This document shows, one piece after another, positions 27,911-37,843 of a stretch of 64,000 bases of DNA; within the stretch, counting starts at the first letter, position 1, and every line of letters begins with the position of its first letter. Source of the DNA: Arthrobacter alpinus (lineage in GTDB: Bacteria > Actinomycetota > Actinomycetes > Actinomycetales > Micrococcaceae); assembly GCF_900105965.1 (NCBI RefSeq), contig NZ_FNTV01000001.1:806001-870000 (forward strand). Direction: 5' to 3'. The notes beneath the pieces were generated by a model that had not been told where the DNA came from, ran no database searches, and saw only the letters and a program-made list of their open reading frames with translations. The translations under genes and the position numbers were made by a program.

Positions 27911-28678
27911 GTGGGAAGTTTGAATACTGGCGCGGGGCGCCGGTTGGTGGACGTGCAGTCCACCAACCGGCGCCCCGGAGTCGCATCCGTTCTAAACATT
28001 GGTGAAGTCCTGGCGCAGTTGACGGCGGATTTCCCGTCAGTGACGGCCTCCAAGATTCGCTTTTATGAAGAAAAGGGACTCATTACCCCGCAGCGAACTG
28101 CTGCGGGGTACCGTCAGTTCCGGGAGACCGACGTCGAACGGCTGCGGTTTGTATTGGCTCTCCAACGCGACCATTACCTGCCGTTGAAGGTGATCCGTGA
28201 GTACCTTGATGCGATCGATCAAGGGCAGACTCCCCAGAACCTGCCGCCGGGAGTTTCCATTGCACCGCGGATGGTCTCCGATGACCTGCTTCGTGAGCTC
28301 AAGGGCCGAGCCCGCCGCCTGACGCCCGAGCAGCTGCGCAGCGAGTCAGGCGCCAGCGTCGACTTATTTGACACCATGATCAGCTACGGATTGATAGCTG
28401 TTCACGAAGGCACCTTTGACGATCATGCCGTGAGGGTTGCCCAGGCCTGCACCGCGCTGGCTGCGCACGGACTTGAACCCCGGCACCTGCGACCCTTCCA
28501 AGCCGCGGCCGACAGGGAATTTGGGCTCGTTGAACGAGCCGTGGGCCCGGTGTCTTCGCGCAAGGATGGTACGTCCGCCATGCGTGCCGCCGAGTCTGCC
28601 CGTGAAATTGCTGAGTTGTGCCTGAGCCTGCACAGTGCCCTGGTGCAGGCGCGAATCTCCGAAATGGAAACTCCATGA
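27911..28678 (+). CDS. ftsR: MerR-family regulator FtsR
   Basis: A 255-residue protein. The winged helix begins at LNIGEVLAQLTADFPSVTAS and continues KIRFYEEKGLITPQRT, GYRQFRETDVERLRF, typical of FtsR (Rv1828), a regulator linked to ftsZ expression in Corynebacterium. The C-terminal ~130 residues form the effector-like domain without metal-binding Cys motifs. The GTG at 27911 has no SD, and its first ~25 codons contain an 18-bp perfect inverted repeat; initiation further downstream cannot be excluded. It overlaps the next gene by 4 nt. Confidence 0.88.
   Translation: MGSLNTGAGRRLVDVQSTNRRPGVASVLNIGEVLAQLTADFPSVTASKIRFYEEKGLITPQRTAAGYRQFRETDVERLRFVLALQRDHYLPLKVIREYLDAIDQGQTPQNLPPGVSIAPRMVSDDLLRELKGRARRLTPEQLRSESGASVDLFDTMISYGLIAVHEGTFDDHAVRVAQACTALAAHGLEPRHLRPFQAAADREFGLVERAVGPVSSRKDGTSAMRAAESAREIAELCLSLHSALVQARISEMETP
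27934..27976. repeat. 18-bp perfect inverted repeat in the 5' end of ftsR
   Basis: GGGGCGCCGGTTGGTGGA (27934-27951) and its exact complement (27959-27976) flank a 7-nt loop CGTGCAG. It begins 30 nt after the garA stop and spans codons 8-22 of ftsR as annotated. There is no T-run. It would form a very stable RNA hairpin. Confidence 0.85.
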
Positions 28679-29184
28679 TCGAAGTGGAGATTGTGGGCGT
28701 CAGGATTGAGCTCCCTTCAAACCAGCCCCTCGTACTCCTGCGCGAAAAGCAAGGCGAACGGCACATTCCCATTTGGATCGGCGCAGCAGAGGCAACAGCC
28801 ATCGCCCTCGCTGAACAGGGCGTCGTGCCACCGCGGCCCTTGACCCACGATCTTTTGTGCGGTGTGGTCTTGGCGCTGGGACACAGAATCCAGGATGTGG
28901 TGCTAACGAGGGTCGAAGACGGAGTCTTCTACGCTGAACTGCGCTTCGAGAACGGGACAGTCGTTGGATCGCGGGCCTCTGATGCCATTGCGGTCGCCCA
29001 GCGGGCACAATGCCCCATCATGGCCCACGATAGCCTGATCGAGGAGGCGGGGGTGGTGATCGGTGGCAATGACGAGGACGGAAATGCTGAAGTCATCGCC
29101 GACGACGACGAAGCCAAGGAACGTGAGGTTCGTCAATTCCGTGAATTCCTCAATGACGTCGAGCCCGAGGATTTTGAGAAGTAA
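28675..29184 (+). CDS. Bifunctional nuclease family protein
   Basis: A 169-residue cytoplasmic protein of the DUF151/bifunctional nuclease family. The core runs from MIEVEIVGVRIELPSNQPLV through REKQGERHIPIWIGAAEATAI, LTHDLLCGVV and FYAELRFENG, to GSRASDAIAVAQRAQCPI. A 40-residue acidic C-terminal tail (DDDEAKEREVRQFREFL) is typical of actinobacterial members (Rv1829 position). The start is set by an ATGA overlap with ftsR. The physiological role is unknown; plant members have nuclease activity. Confidence 0.88.
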   Translation: MIEVEIVGVRIELPSNQPLVLLREKQGERHIPIWIGAAEATAIALAEQGVVPPRPLTHDLLCGVVLALGHRIQDVVLTRVEDGVFYAELRFENGTVVGSRASDAIAVAQRAQCPIMAHDSLIEEAGVVIGGNDEDGNAEVIADDDEAKEREVRQFREFLNDVEPEDFEK

Positions 29185-29214
29185 TCCTTGCGATCTAGCG
29201 GATTTTCCGCAATG

Positions 29215-29360
29215 TCTAACCTTAAAGCTGAGCCTGAAAGTTTCGACACGCTGAAATTGTTGTGCGGACGTCTTTGACCTTGCTCCCGCTGAGATCTAAC
29301 GTCAAAGTAGTGAGTTCCCCATTGCAAGCCCAAGCTGGCACGGGCACACTTGAGGTTAGA
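29215..29360. promoter_or_regulatory. Three related 13-nt boxes upstream of the second merR gene
   Basis: TCTAACCTTAAAG (29215-29227), TCTAACGTCAAAG (29295-29307) and, inverted, TCTAACCTCAAGT (complement of 29348-29360) lie in the 268-nt gap before the merR gene. They may be binding sites for FtsR or the downstream MerR protein. The rest of the gap holds TTGACA at 29396 as a possible -35 and no gene. Confidence 0.45.
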
Positions 29361-29452
29361 GCCCCTACAGCTCTCCCTGAAGTGCTGTTTGTGCGTTGAC
29401 AGTAAAGCGTGCAAGCCAACCGTTCGGGGGAACTGTGAACAGGAGGATCCAC

Positions 29453-30046
29453 GTGAGTGCCAAGAGTGACGCCGGCGAGCCGACGGCGGCCGTTGTCCCC
29501 AGTGCTGCCTTGCGTGCAGGATCGCAAGGCCTGCTGTTCACCGAAGATCTGCCTGTCCTTGATGCACACGCGGGATACCGCGGACCCACGGCTTGTAAGG
29601 CTGCCGGCATCACCTACCGCCAACTCGACTACTGGGCCCGTACCGGTCTGGTTGAACCGGCCGTGCGCGGTGCAGCAGGCTCAGGCTCCCAACGCCTCTA
29701 CGGCTTCCGCGACATTCTTGTGCTCAAGGTCGTCAAGCGGCTTCTTGACACCGGAGTATCCCTCCAGCAAATTCGAACCGCTGTAGAACACCTGCGTGAA
29801 CGCGGCGTAGAAGATCTAGCCCAGATCACCTTGATGAGCGACGGTGCGTCCGTCTATGAATGCACCTCCGCGGATGAGGTCATTGATCTGGTTCAGGGCG
29901 GACAAGGCGTCTTCGGCATCGCCGTTGGTCGCGTATGGCGTGAGGTTGAAGGCAGCCTTGCGGCCCTCCCCAGCGAACACGCAGCCGTCGCGGCGTACCC
30001 TGATGATGAGCTCAGCAAGCGACGCGAAGCCCGCAAGATCTCCTAG
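29453..30046 (+). CDS. MerR-family transcriptional regulator (Rv1830-type)
   Basis: A 197-residue protein. Residues 1-40 are a low-complexity tail. The helix-turn-helix follows at GYRGPTACKAAGITYRQLDYWARTGLV-like sequence, then GSQRLYGFRDILVLKVVKRLLDTGVSLQQI, and a C-terminal coiled/effector region. It corresponds in position and architecture to Rv1830, a cell-cycle and drug-resilience regulator in mycobacteria. GTG 29453 has AGGAGG 6 nt upstream; a longer in-frame start lacks an SD. A strong terminator follows. Confidence 0.9.
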   Translation: MSAKSDAGEPTAAVVPSAALRAGSQGLLFTEDLPVLDAHAGYRGPTACKAAGITYRQLDYWARTGLVEPAVRGAAGSGSQRLYGFRDILVLKVVKRLLDTGVSLQQIRTAVEHLRERGVEDLAQITLMSDGASVYECTSADEVIDLVQGGQGVFGIAVGRVWREVEGSLAALPSEHAAVAAYPDDELSKRREARKIS

Positions 30047-30055
30047 GAACCAAAG

Positions 30056-30090
30056 AAAGCAGCCCGCTGAATTCAGCGGGCTGCTTTTTT
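30056..30090. terminator. Intrinsic terminator after merR, shared with parA
   Basis: AAAGCAGCCCGCTGAA is followed directly by its exact complement (30072-30087) and a run of six Ts. It is a 16-bp palindrome 10 nt after the merR stop and faces the convergent parA gene. Confidence 0.92.
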
Positions 30091-30119
30091 GTTTAAGTTC
30101 CAGTAAGTCCAGTGCGGAA

Positions 30120-30956
30120 CTAGCCGCGGTACAGGCGGCTTCGGGTGGCACTCTGGTTCAGAACCGAATCCAGCAACCGGTCAAAGAGGGCCGAAGCGTT
30201 CTTGGCGGAATCCCCGGGCCACTGGTGCACGGGGTGTGCGGCGCCCTGGATCTGTTGCCAGTTGGCCTGCTCCGGAATTGTCGGCGAGAGCAACAGGTCA
30301 CCAAACATGGTCTTCATTTCACCCAAGCGGTAGGCGTGCTCGTTGGAACCGGTCCGGACGCGGTTGGCCACAATGCCAGCGGGTACCAGTGACGGGGCAA
30401 ATTCGGTGCGGAACAGCTCGATGGCACGCAAGGTGCGCTGCGTTCCGGCCACGGAGAACAAACCCGGCTCGGCGACAAGCAGAACTCTGCTGCTTGCTGT
30501 CCATGCCATGCGGGTCAACCCGTTAAGGGACGGCGGGCAGTCGATCAGCACCAGTTGGTAGGGGGCGGTGCCGTCGCGGTCGGCATTTCCCAACACGGTG
30601 GAGAGCCGGCGCAGATCACGCTTGCCAAGGTCCGGACGGTCGTAGATGCCGCTAAAGGCCGAGCCCATCGCGACGTCGAGCGTTGGGGCGGGACCGGCGT
30701 CGTGCTGGTGGGCGGCAAGCCAACCGCTGGGGACAACATTGGCGCCCAGATCCGCCTTGCGGGCGTTCTTAATCATCTGGCCAATGTCGAGCTGGTCGCG
30801 CGCGGCGACACCCAGGCCGGTCGTGGCGTCCGCATGGGGATCAAGATCGATCACCAAGGTGGGGATGCCGGAGGCTAGCGCTGCCGAGGCCAAGCCAAGC
30901 GTGACTGAGGTCTTGCCGACGCCGCCCTTGAGGCTGCTGATACTCACTACTTGCAC
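30120..30956 (-). CDS. ParA-family ATPase (orphan)
   Basis: A 278-residue Walker-type ATPase. The deviant Walker A is SLKGGVGKTSVT near residue 10, Walker A' is VIDLDPHADAT near residue 39, and Walker B is VLIDCPPSLNGL near residue 137. No parB gene or parS-like site is adjacent, so it is an orphan ParA/MinD-like protein, perhaps in division-site or cargo positioning as for Corynebacterium PldP. It is divergent from gcvP and convergent with merR. The start GTG 30956 is the nearest before the Walker A strand. Confidence 0.88.
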   Translation of the reverse strand: MQVVSISSLKGGVGKTSVTLGLASAALASGIPTLVIDLDPHADATTGLGVAARDQLDIGQMIKNARKADLGANVVPSGWLAAHQHDAGPAPTLDVAMGSAFSGIYDRPDLGKRDLRRLSTVLGNADRDGTAPYQLVLIDCPPSLNGLTRMAWTASSRVLLVAEPGLFSVAGTQRTLRAIELFRTEFAPSLVPAGIVANRVRTGSNEHAYRLGEMKTMFGDLLLSPTIPEQANWQQIQGAAHPVHQWPGDSAKNASALFDRLLDSVLNQSATRSRLYRG

Positions 30957-31019
30957 GGATGAACCATTACCCTTTGCGTTGCTTACTCAATCATGTGCTG
31001 TGCTGTTAGCCCTGACACA

Positions 31020-31025
31020 TACAAT
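31020..31025 (+). promoter_or_regulatory. Candidate -10 box for gcvP
   Basis: TACAAT lies 32 nt upstream of the preferred gcvP start in the parA-gcvP divergent gap. No good -35 is visible. The implied leader of about 25 nt is too short to hold a glycine riboswitch. Confidence 0.35.
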
Positions 31026-31057
31026 AGCTGTGGAACGTTCGCGACTTGGAGAACCCA

Positions 31058-33952
<2,895 letters not shown>

Positions 33953-33982
33953 CGGATCTGGCCGACCGCAAGATTATTACGC

Positions 33983-34045
33983 GCCCCTGCAGTGATCTGT
34001 GCCACACGATTTGGTGCAGAATAGCTGCAGGGGCCAAACTTGCAC
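33983..34045. promoter_or_regulatory. Overlapping, mutually exclusive hairpins in the gcvP-pyc gap
   Basis: GCCCCTGCAG (33983-33992) pairs perfectly with CTGCAGGGGC (34025-34034). TGGTGCA (34012-34018) can instead pair with TGCACCA (34039-34045), which spans the first right arm. The first hairpin may end gcvP mRNA. The remainder of the 235-nt gap shows no gene; pyc has its own SD. Confidence 0.5.
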
Positions 34046-34187
34046 CACTTTGTGTCACGGAACTACACCAATATCTACAAGGCGGCACGACTCTGGCCCA
34101 TAGGGTCAGCACCGCAGCCCTCACGGGCGGGTCACTGCTTCAGGTATGAGGCACGTGCTTCGCCACCATTGTTCACACAGGAGTGAG

Positions 34188-37100
34188 ATGTTTTCGAAAA
34201 TTCTGGTTGCCAACCGCGGCGAAATCGCGATCCGGGCATTCCGCGCCAGCTACGAGCTTGGCGCCAAGACAGTGGCCGTCTACCCTTACGAGGACCGCAC
34301 CTCCATTCACCGCCAGAAGGCCGACGAGGCTTACCTGATCGGTGAAGAGGGCCACCCCGTACGGGCCTACCTGGACGTGGCGGAGGTCATCCGTGTCGCC
34401 AAGGAAGCCGGCGCAGATGCCATCTACCCCGGTTACGGTTTCCTCTCGGAGAATCCGGATTTGGCCGCTGCCGCCAGGGATGCCGGGATTACCTTTGTTG
34501 GCCCGCCCGCTGAAGTGCTGGAGCTGACAGGGAACAAGGTTCGCGCCCTGGATGCCGCCCGCAAGGCCGGCATCCCCGTCCTGCAGTCAAGCAAGCCAAG
34601 TGCAGACCTTGACTACCTGCTGGGTGCCGCCGCCGAGATTGGCTACCCCATCTTCGCCAAGGCCGTTGCCGGCGGTGGTGGGCGCGGTATGCGCCGTGTT
34701 GAAAAGGCCGAGGACCTGGAGGAAGCGCTCAAGGCCGCCATGCGCGAAGCGGATGCCGCCTTTGGTGACGCGACCATGTTCCTGGAACAGGCGGTGTTGC
34801 GTCCCCGTCACATCGAGGTCCAGATCCTCGCCGACAATGAGGGCAACGTCATCCACCTGTTCGAGCGTGATTGTTCGCTGCAGCGTCGCCACCAGAAGGT
34901 GGTTGAGATTGCCCCGGCGCCGAACCTGGATGAGAACATCCGCAAGGCCCTGCACGCCGATGCCGTCAAGTTCGCCAAGGCCATGGGTTACGTCAATGCC
35001 GGAACCGTGGAGTTCCTCGTTGACACCGTGGGGGAGCGGGCCGGTCAGCACGTGTTCATTGAAATGAACCCGCGCATCCAGGTCGAGCACACCGTCACGG
35101 AAGAAATCACCGACGTGGACCTGGTCCAGGCACAGCTGCGCATTGCAGCTGGCGAGACCCTTGCCGATCTTGGCCTGAGCCAAGAAACCGTCCAGGTCAA
35201 GGGTGCTGCGCTGCAGTGCCGCATAACCACGGAGGATCCCTCCAACGGCTTCCGCCCCGACGTTGACGAGATCACCACCTACCGTTCCGCTGGTGGCGCC
35301 GGTGTGAGGCTCGACGGCGGAACCATTTACGCAGGTGCCCAGATCAGCCCGCATTTCGATTCCATGCTGGTCAAGCTCACCTGCCGCGGCCGCGACTATC
35401 CGGCAGCGGTTTCCCGCGCCCGCCGGGCCTTGGCCGAGTTCCGTATTCGTGGCGTCTCCACCAATATTTCATTCCTGCAGGCGGTTCTGGCAGATCCGGC
35501 GTTCAACGCTGGGGATGTGGCCACGTCCTTCATTGACGAGCGCCCCGAACTGCTGAACTCGCACGTGTCCTCCGACCGTGGCACCAAGCTGCTGACGTGG
35601 CTGGCGGATGCAACCGTCAACAAGCCCCATGGCGAATTGACGGTCTTGGAAGACCCCGCCCGCAAGCTGCCCGACGTCGATCTGGCAACGGCTCCGGCCG
35701 GATCCCGCCAGCTGCTGGCTGAGCTTGGGCCGGAAGGCTTTGCAGCAGCCCTGCGGGCACAGACTCCCGTGGCTGTCACCGACACCACGTTCCGCGATGC
35801 ACACCAGTCGCTGCTGGCCACCCGTGTGCGCACCAGGGACCTGTTGGCTGCCGGTCCCGCCGTTTCGGTGCTGACGCCGCAGCTGCTCTCCGTTGAAGCC
35901 TGGGGTGGCGCCACCTATGACGTCTCGCTGCGCTTCCTTGGCGAAGATCCCTGGCAGCGTCTGAGCAAGCTGCGCGAAGCCCTCCCCAACGTCTGCCTGC
36001 AGATGCTGCTGCGCGGGCGCAACACGGTTGGCTACACGCCGTACCCGGCCGAGGTCACCGATGCCTTTGTGCTGGAGGCCGCCGCGAGTGGCATCGACAT
36101 CTTCCGCATCTTTGACGCGCTCAACGATGTGGACCAGATGGAACCCGCCATCAAGGCCGTCCGCGCTACCGGCACTGCCGTGGCCGAGGTGGCCCTGTGC
36201 TACACGGGTGATCTGCTGGATCCTGCCGAGACCATTTACACGCTTGACTACTACCTCGAGCTGGCGCAGCGCATTGTTGACGCCGGGGCACACATTCTGG
36301 CCATCAAGGACATGGCCGGCGTACTTCGCCCGGCCGCTGCCGCCAAGCTCGTCACCGCCCTGCGCGAACGCTTCGAGCTGCCCGTCCACCTGCACACCCA
36401 CGACACGGCTGGTGGCCAGCTGGCCACCCTGATGGCGGCCATCAATGCAGGGGTCGACGCCGTTGACGTCGCCTCGGCTGCCTTGGCCGGCACCACGAGC
36501 CAGCCCTCGGCCTCCGCCTTGGTTGCCGCCTTGGCACACACCGAGCGGGACACCGGGATTGATTTGGCTGCCATCAGCTCCCTGGAGCCGTACTGGGAAG
36601 CCGTACGGCGCCTGTACTCACCCTTCGAGTCAGGTCTTGCCGCACCCACGGGCCGGGTTTACCTCCACGAGATCCCGGGCGGGCAGCTCTCCAACCTGCG
36701 CCAGCAGGCCATTGCGTTGGGTCTCGGGGAGCGCTTCGAGGAAATCGAAGACATGTACACGGCCGCGGATCGGATCCTGGGACACCTTGTCAAGGTCACG
36801 CCGTCATCGAAGGTGGTGGGCGATCTGGCCCTGCACCTGGTGGGCATCAAGGCCGACCCGGCCGATTTTGAGGCAAACCCGCAAAACTATGACATCCCGG
36901 ATTCCGTCATTGGCTTCCTCGGTGGCGAGCTGGGCACCCCTCCGGGTGGCTGGCCCGAGCCGTTCCGCACCAAGGCACTGCAGGGCCGCACCGTAACCGA
37001 ACGCATGGGCACCCTCAGCGCACAGGACAGTGCGGAACTTGCCGGGGACAGCGAAACTCGACGCGCTACCCTGAATCGCTTGCTCTTCGCCGGACCCACG

Positions 37101-37583
37101 AAGGACTTTGAGGCAGTCCGCAAGACGTACGGAGATGTCTCCGTGCTGGACACTCGCGACTACCTCTACGGCCTTCGCCGGGGCGTTGAGCACGCCGTGG
37201 ATCTGGGCAAGGGTGTACGCCTGATCGCCGTTCTTGAGACCATCTCCGAGGCCGATGAAAAGGGTATGCGCACCGTGATGTGCAAGCTCAACGGGCAGAG
37301 CCGCCCCATCTCGGTGCGCGACCGCAGCATCGAGAGCACCGTCAAGGCCGCCGAGAAGGCCGACGCGACAGTGCCGGGCCAGGTAGCTGCACCCTTCGCC
37401 GGCGCCGTCAGCGTCAAGGTCGCCGTGGGCGACGTGGTTGAGGCCGGTGCCACGATCGCCACGATCGAAGCCATGAAGATGGAGGCGTCAATTACGACGC
37501 CGGTGGGCGGCACCGTGGGCCGTCTCGCCGTCGCCGGGGTTGCCCAGGTCCAGGGTGGAGACCTGCTGGTAGTTATCGCGTAG
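34188..37583 (+). CDS. pyc: Pyruvate carboxylase
   Basis: An 1131-residue biotin enzyme replenishing oxaloacetate. Domains in order: biotin carboxylase (residues 1-450; KILVANRGEIAIRAFRA, GGGGRGMRRV and EMNPRIQVEHTVTEE), carboxyltransferase (about 530-820; DTTFRDAHQSLLATRVRT and HLHTHDTAGGQ), the PC tetramerisation region, and a C-terminal biotinyl domain with EAMKMEAS (Lys near residue 1097). Full length. The ATG at 34188 follows AGGAG; an upstream in-frame start adds 14 residues without support. Confidence 0.97.
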   Translation: MFSKILVANRGEIAIRAFRASYELGAKTVAVYPYEDRTSIHRQKADEAYLIGEEGHPVRAYLDVAEVIRVAKEAGADAIYPGYGFLSENPDLAAAARDAGITFVGPPAEVLELTGNKVRALDAARKAGIPVLQSSKPSADLDYLLGAAAEIGYPIFAKAVAGGGGRGMRRVEKAEDLEEALKAAMREADAAFGDATMFLEQAVLRPRHIEVQILADNEGNVIHLFERDCSLQRRHQKVVEIAPAPNLDENIRKALHADAVKFAKAMGYVNAGTVEFLVDTVGERAGQHVFIEMNPRIQVEHTVTEEITDVDLVQAQLRIAAGETLADLGLSQETVQVKGAALQCRITTEDPSNGFRPDVDEITTYRSAGGAGVRLDGGTIYAGAQISPHFDSMLVKLTCRGRDYPAAVSRARRALAEFRIRGVSTNISFLQAVLADPAFNAGDVATSFIDERPELLNSHVSSDRGTKLLTWLADATVNKPHGELTVLEDPARKLPDVDLATAPAGSRQLLAELGPEGFAAALRAQTPVAVTDTTFRDAHQSLLATRVRTRDLLAAGPAVSVLTPQLLSVEAWGGATYDVSLRFLGEDPWQRLSKLREALPNVCLQMLLRGRNTVGYTPYPAEVTDAFVLEAAASGIDIFRIFDALNDVDQMEPAIKAVRATGTAVAEVALCYTGDLLDPAETIYTLDYYLELAQRIVDAGAHILAIKDMAGVLRPAAAAKLVTALRERFELPVHLHTHDTAGGQLATLMAAINAGVDAVDVASAALAGTTSQPSASALVAALAHTERDTGIDLAAISSLEPYWEAVRRLYSPFESGLAAPTGRVYLHEIPGGQLSNLRQQAIALGLGERFEEIEDMYTAADRILGHLVKVTPSSKVVGDLALHLVGIKADPADFEANPQNYDIPDSVIGFLGGELGTPPGGWPEPFRTKALQGRTVTERMGTLSAQDSAELAGDSETRRATLNRLLFAGPTKDFEAVRKTYGDVSVLDTRDYLYGLRRGVEHAVDLGKGVRLIAVLETISEADEKGMRTVMCKLNGQSRPISVRDRSIESTVKAAEKADATVPGQVAAPFAGAVSVKVAVGDVVEAGATIATIEAMKMEASITTPVGGTVGRLAVAGVAQVQGGDLLVVIA

Positions 37584-37594
37584 TCCCCACGCCC

Positions 37595-37632
37595 GCCCCG
37601 ATCGCAGACGCTGGCGCGTCTGCGATCGGGGC
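37595..37632. terminator. Terminator hairpin after pyc
   Basis: A perfect 16-bp inverted repeat (GCCCCGATCGCAGACG and its complement) with a 6-nt loop CTGGCG, 12 nt after the pyc stop. No T-run follows. It is the first of three successive hairpins before the convergent fadD gene. Confidence 0.75.
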
Positions 37633-37651
37633 CCCTCGGGCGCGTGGGCCC

Positions 37652-37749
37652 AACCGGCGGCGCCGGCTCCCTCGCGGGCAGTAAGATTTGCTCGGTCGCT
37701 GGGCGACCTTGAAAATCCATCCCCGCTCCGGGAGCCGGCGCCGCCGGTT
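37652..37749. repeat. Structured palindromic repeat element, copy A
   Basis: A 98-nt element with outer arms AACCGGCGGCGCCGGCTCCC (37652-37671) and exact complement (37730-37749). Inside lie nested helices GCGGG/CCCGC (37674-37678 and 37722-37726), GATTT/AAATC (37685-37689 and 37713-37717) and GGTCGC/GCGACC (37694-37699 and 37703-37708). The 58-nt core is identical at 49 of 58 positions to copy B at 44676-44733, while the outer arms are unrelated in sequence but both self-complementary. It lies between convergent pyc and fadD. No coding potential is supported. Confidence 0.85.
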
Positions 37750-37771
37750 CTGCTTGTTCCAGACTTAAAAC

Positions 37772-37827
37772 GAAAACGCAGATGGTGCGATAAATCTTCA
37801 CGATTTTATCGCACCATCTGCGTTTTC
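37772..37827. terminator. Long bidirectional terminator between pyc and fadD
   Basis: A perfect 23-bp inverted repeat (left arm 37772-37794 starting GAAAACGCAG, right arm 37805-37827 ending CTGCGTTTTC) with a 10-nt loop. The A-rich left end and T-rich right end give U-tracts in both directions. It lies 17 nt from the fadD stop. Confidence 0.9.
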
Positions 37828-37843
37828 AAATCTGACTGGAGCC

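Noticed and set aside
30957..31057. A glycine riboswitch upstream of gcvP
   Set aside because: The divergent gap is about 100 nt and the likely transcription start leaves about 25 nt, too short for an aptamer.
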